A program made the translations under genes and the position numbers. 7,196 nt of DNA. Origin: Bacillota bacterium (GTDB taxonomy: Bacteria > Bacillota_H > UBA994 > UBA5500). The notes under the pieces are model-generated. The model was given only the letters and a program-made list of their open reading frames with translations. It made no database searches and was not told the DNA's origin. The stretch covers positions 1 through 7,196 of the forward strand of contig JAAYGE010000211.1 in NCBI GenBank assembly GCA_012727835.1, in the 5' to 3' direction. Positions 6,734 to 7,196 of the stretch are shown here, in pieces (positions within the stretch are counted from its first letter, which is position 1; each line of letters starts with the position of its first letter).

Positions 6734-6801
6734 CTCTTCATTTTCTTTTCACGACCTTGTTCTCATTAGTGTTACCACCACTCGCCCCCGGTAGGCACTC
6801 A

Positions 6802-6816
6802 AAGCTACGTTAGCTT
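6802..6816. promoter_or_regulatory. Operator-like dyad at the RNase J transcription start
   Basis: AAGCTA (6802-6807) and TAGCTT (6811-6816) are perfect inverted repeats with a 3-base spacer. The dyad abuts the downstream edge of the predicted minus-strand -10 element, where the transcription start should fall, so a bound repressor would block initiation. The binding protein is unknown. It could instead form a short hairpin at the 5' end of the mRNA. Confidence 0.4.
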
Positions 6817-6825
6817 ATTCTAACA
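6817..6825 (-). promoter_or_regulatory. Extended -10 promoter element for RNase J
   Basis: On the minus strand TGTTAGAAT matches the extended -10 consensus TGNTATAAT with one mismatch in the hexamer. A -35 at 17-base spacing (TTCTGG, 6845-6840) is poor, as often seen with extended -10 promoters. The start would fall near 6810, giving a leader of about 90 bases. Confidence 0.5.
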
Positions 6826-6841
6826 TATTTCCCTAGTAACC

Positions 6842-7051
6842 AGAAGTCGGTGGGTGACGACGGCTTCCTATAAAAAGCAACAAAAATCGTTGCGTAAAAC
6901 AAGGAATTGTAGCTAGTTATGTCGAAGTTGCGAGAGTGCAGGAATAGAACAGGCGTTTTCCTGGCAGCTGCCTCGAGGGCAGAGGGCTAGGAGCATGACA
7001 AAAAATTGACAGCATTTAGTGGCTTAGATGCAAGAAAGAAGGTGGGTTAGC
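6842..7051. other. Divergent intergenic region upstream of ftsE
   Basis: No convincing gene is seen here. It holds a small hairpin GCAAC/GTTGC (6877-6881 with 6889-6893), the palindrome GGCAGCTGCC (6963-6972), a hairpin CTGCC/GGCAG (6968-6972 with 6978-6982), and a perfect -35 hexamer TTGACA (7006-7011) without a well-spaced -10. The ftsE promoter is presumably within it. No riboswitch or T-box signature was recognised. Confidence 0.45.
7038..7045 (+). promoter_or_regulatory. Ribosome binding site of ftsE
   Basis: GAAGGTGG lies 6 bases before the ATG at 7052, fixing the ftsE start. Confidence 0.75.
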
Positions 7052-7196
7052 ATGCTCGAGCTCTATGCCGTATCAAAGATTTATGGAAACGGAGTAGTGG
7101 CTTTACGGGATGTTGACTTAAAAGTCAATAAAGGCGAATTCGTTTTCATCGTGGGTCCCAGCGGGGCTGGGAAAACCACTTTGACACGTCTCATAC
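7052..7196 (+). CDS. ftsE: Cell division ATP-binding protein FtsE, 3' end outside window
   Basis: ABC-type ATPase that pairs with the membrane protein FtsX at the cytoplasmic face. In Gram-positives FtsEX controls peptidoglycan hydrolases during growth and division. Only the first 48 codons are visible: [20 protein letters not shown], an acidic/basic strand, then [22 protein letters not shown]. The Walker A motif GPSGAGKTT is intact, and the [14 protein letters not shown] phrasing is characteristic of FtsE rather than of general ABC importers. It is expected to be followed by ftsX beyond the window. It is transcribed divergently from RNase J. Confidence 0.88.
   Translation, partial: MLELYAVSKIYGNGVVALRDVDLKVNKGEFVFIVGPSGAGKTTLTRLI

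Noticed and set aside
6919..6990. Small 23-codon frame upstream of ftsE starting at ATG 6919
   Set aside because: The only AAGGA lies 13 bases upstream, the composition is not distinctive, and nothing recognisable is encoded. It is within chance expectation.
7006..7029. SigA promoter for ftsE with TTGACA at 7006
   Set aside because: The -35 is perfect, but the nearest -10-like hexamer TTAGAT (7024-7029) is only 12 bases away and at 17 bases there is no match. Kept only as a remark on the intergenic region.

Overview
The window looks like a chromosomal segment of a Gram-positive, S-layer-bearing Firmicute, probably a Clostridia-type lineage. Base composition is roughly even. Ribosome binding sites are strong AAGGAGG or AAGGTGG types, TTG starts occur, and the gene content (CsaB, DUF5693, PspC, RNase J, FtsE) is typical of that phylum. 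No mobile element, CRISPR array, tRNA or rRNA gene was seen.

Layout. On the plus strand, five tightly packed genes form one cell-envelope operon: a GT4 glycosyltransferase cut by the left window edge, a DUF5693 membrane protein, the polysaccharide pyruvyl transferase CsaB, a WecG/TagA/CpsF glycosyltransferase, and a PspC-domain membrane protein. They overlap by 4, 8, 4 and 4 bases. A bidirectional hairpin terminator follows (4864-4892), then about 160 bases with GC-rich hairpin repeats. On the minus strand lies the ribonuclease J gene (about 6720 to 5053), which has its own extended -10 promoter and an operator-like dyad. A divergent intergenic region leads to the start of ftsE, cut by the right edge.

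The first four genes fit one job: making and pyruvylating a secondary cell wall polymer, the ligand that SLH domains bind to hold S-layer proteins. PspC fits envelope-stress sensing. RNase J (RNA turnover) and FtsE (divisome ABC ATPase) are separate units.

The most notable observation is that two otherwise intact genes each carry one in-frame TGA with no frameshift. One is at codon 178 of the wecG/tagA gene. The other is at codon 16 of RNase J, where the family has the second Gly of its N-terminal Leu-Gly-Gly motif. The two sites share nucleotide and protein context (Leu-Gly-TGA-x-Gly). Sequence or assembly error, real nonsense mutation, and UGA recoding are all possible, and the window alone cannot decide between them.
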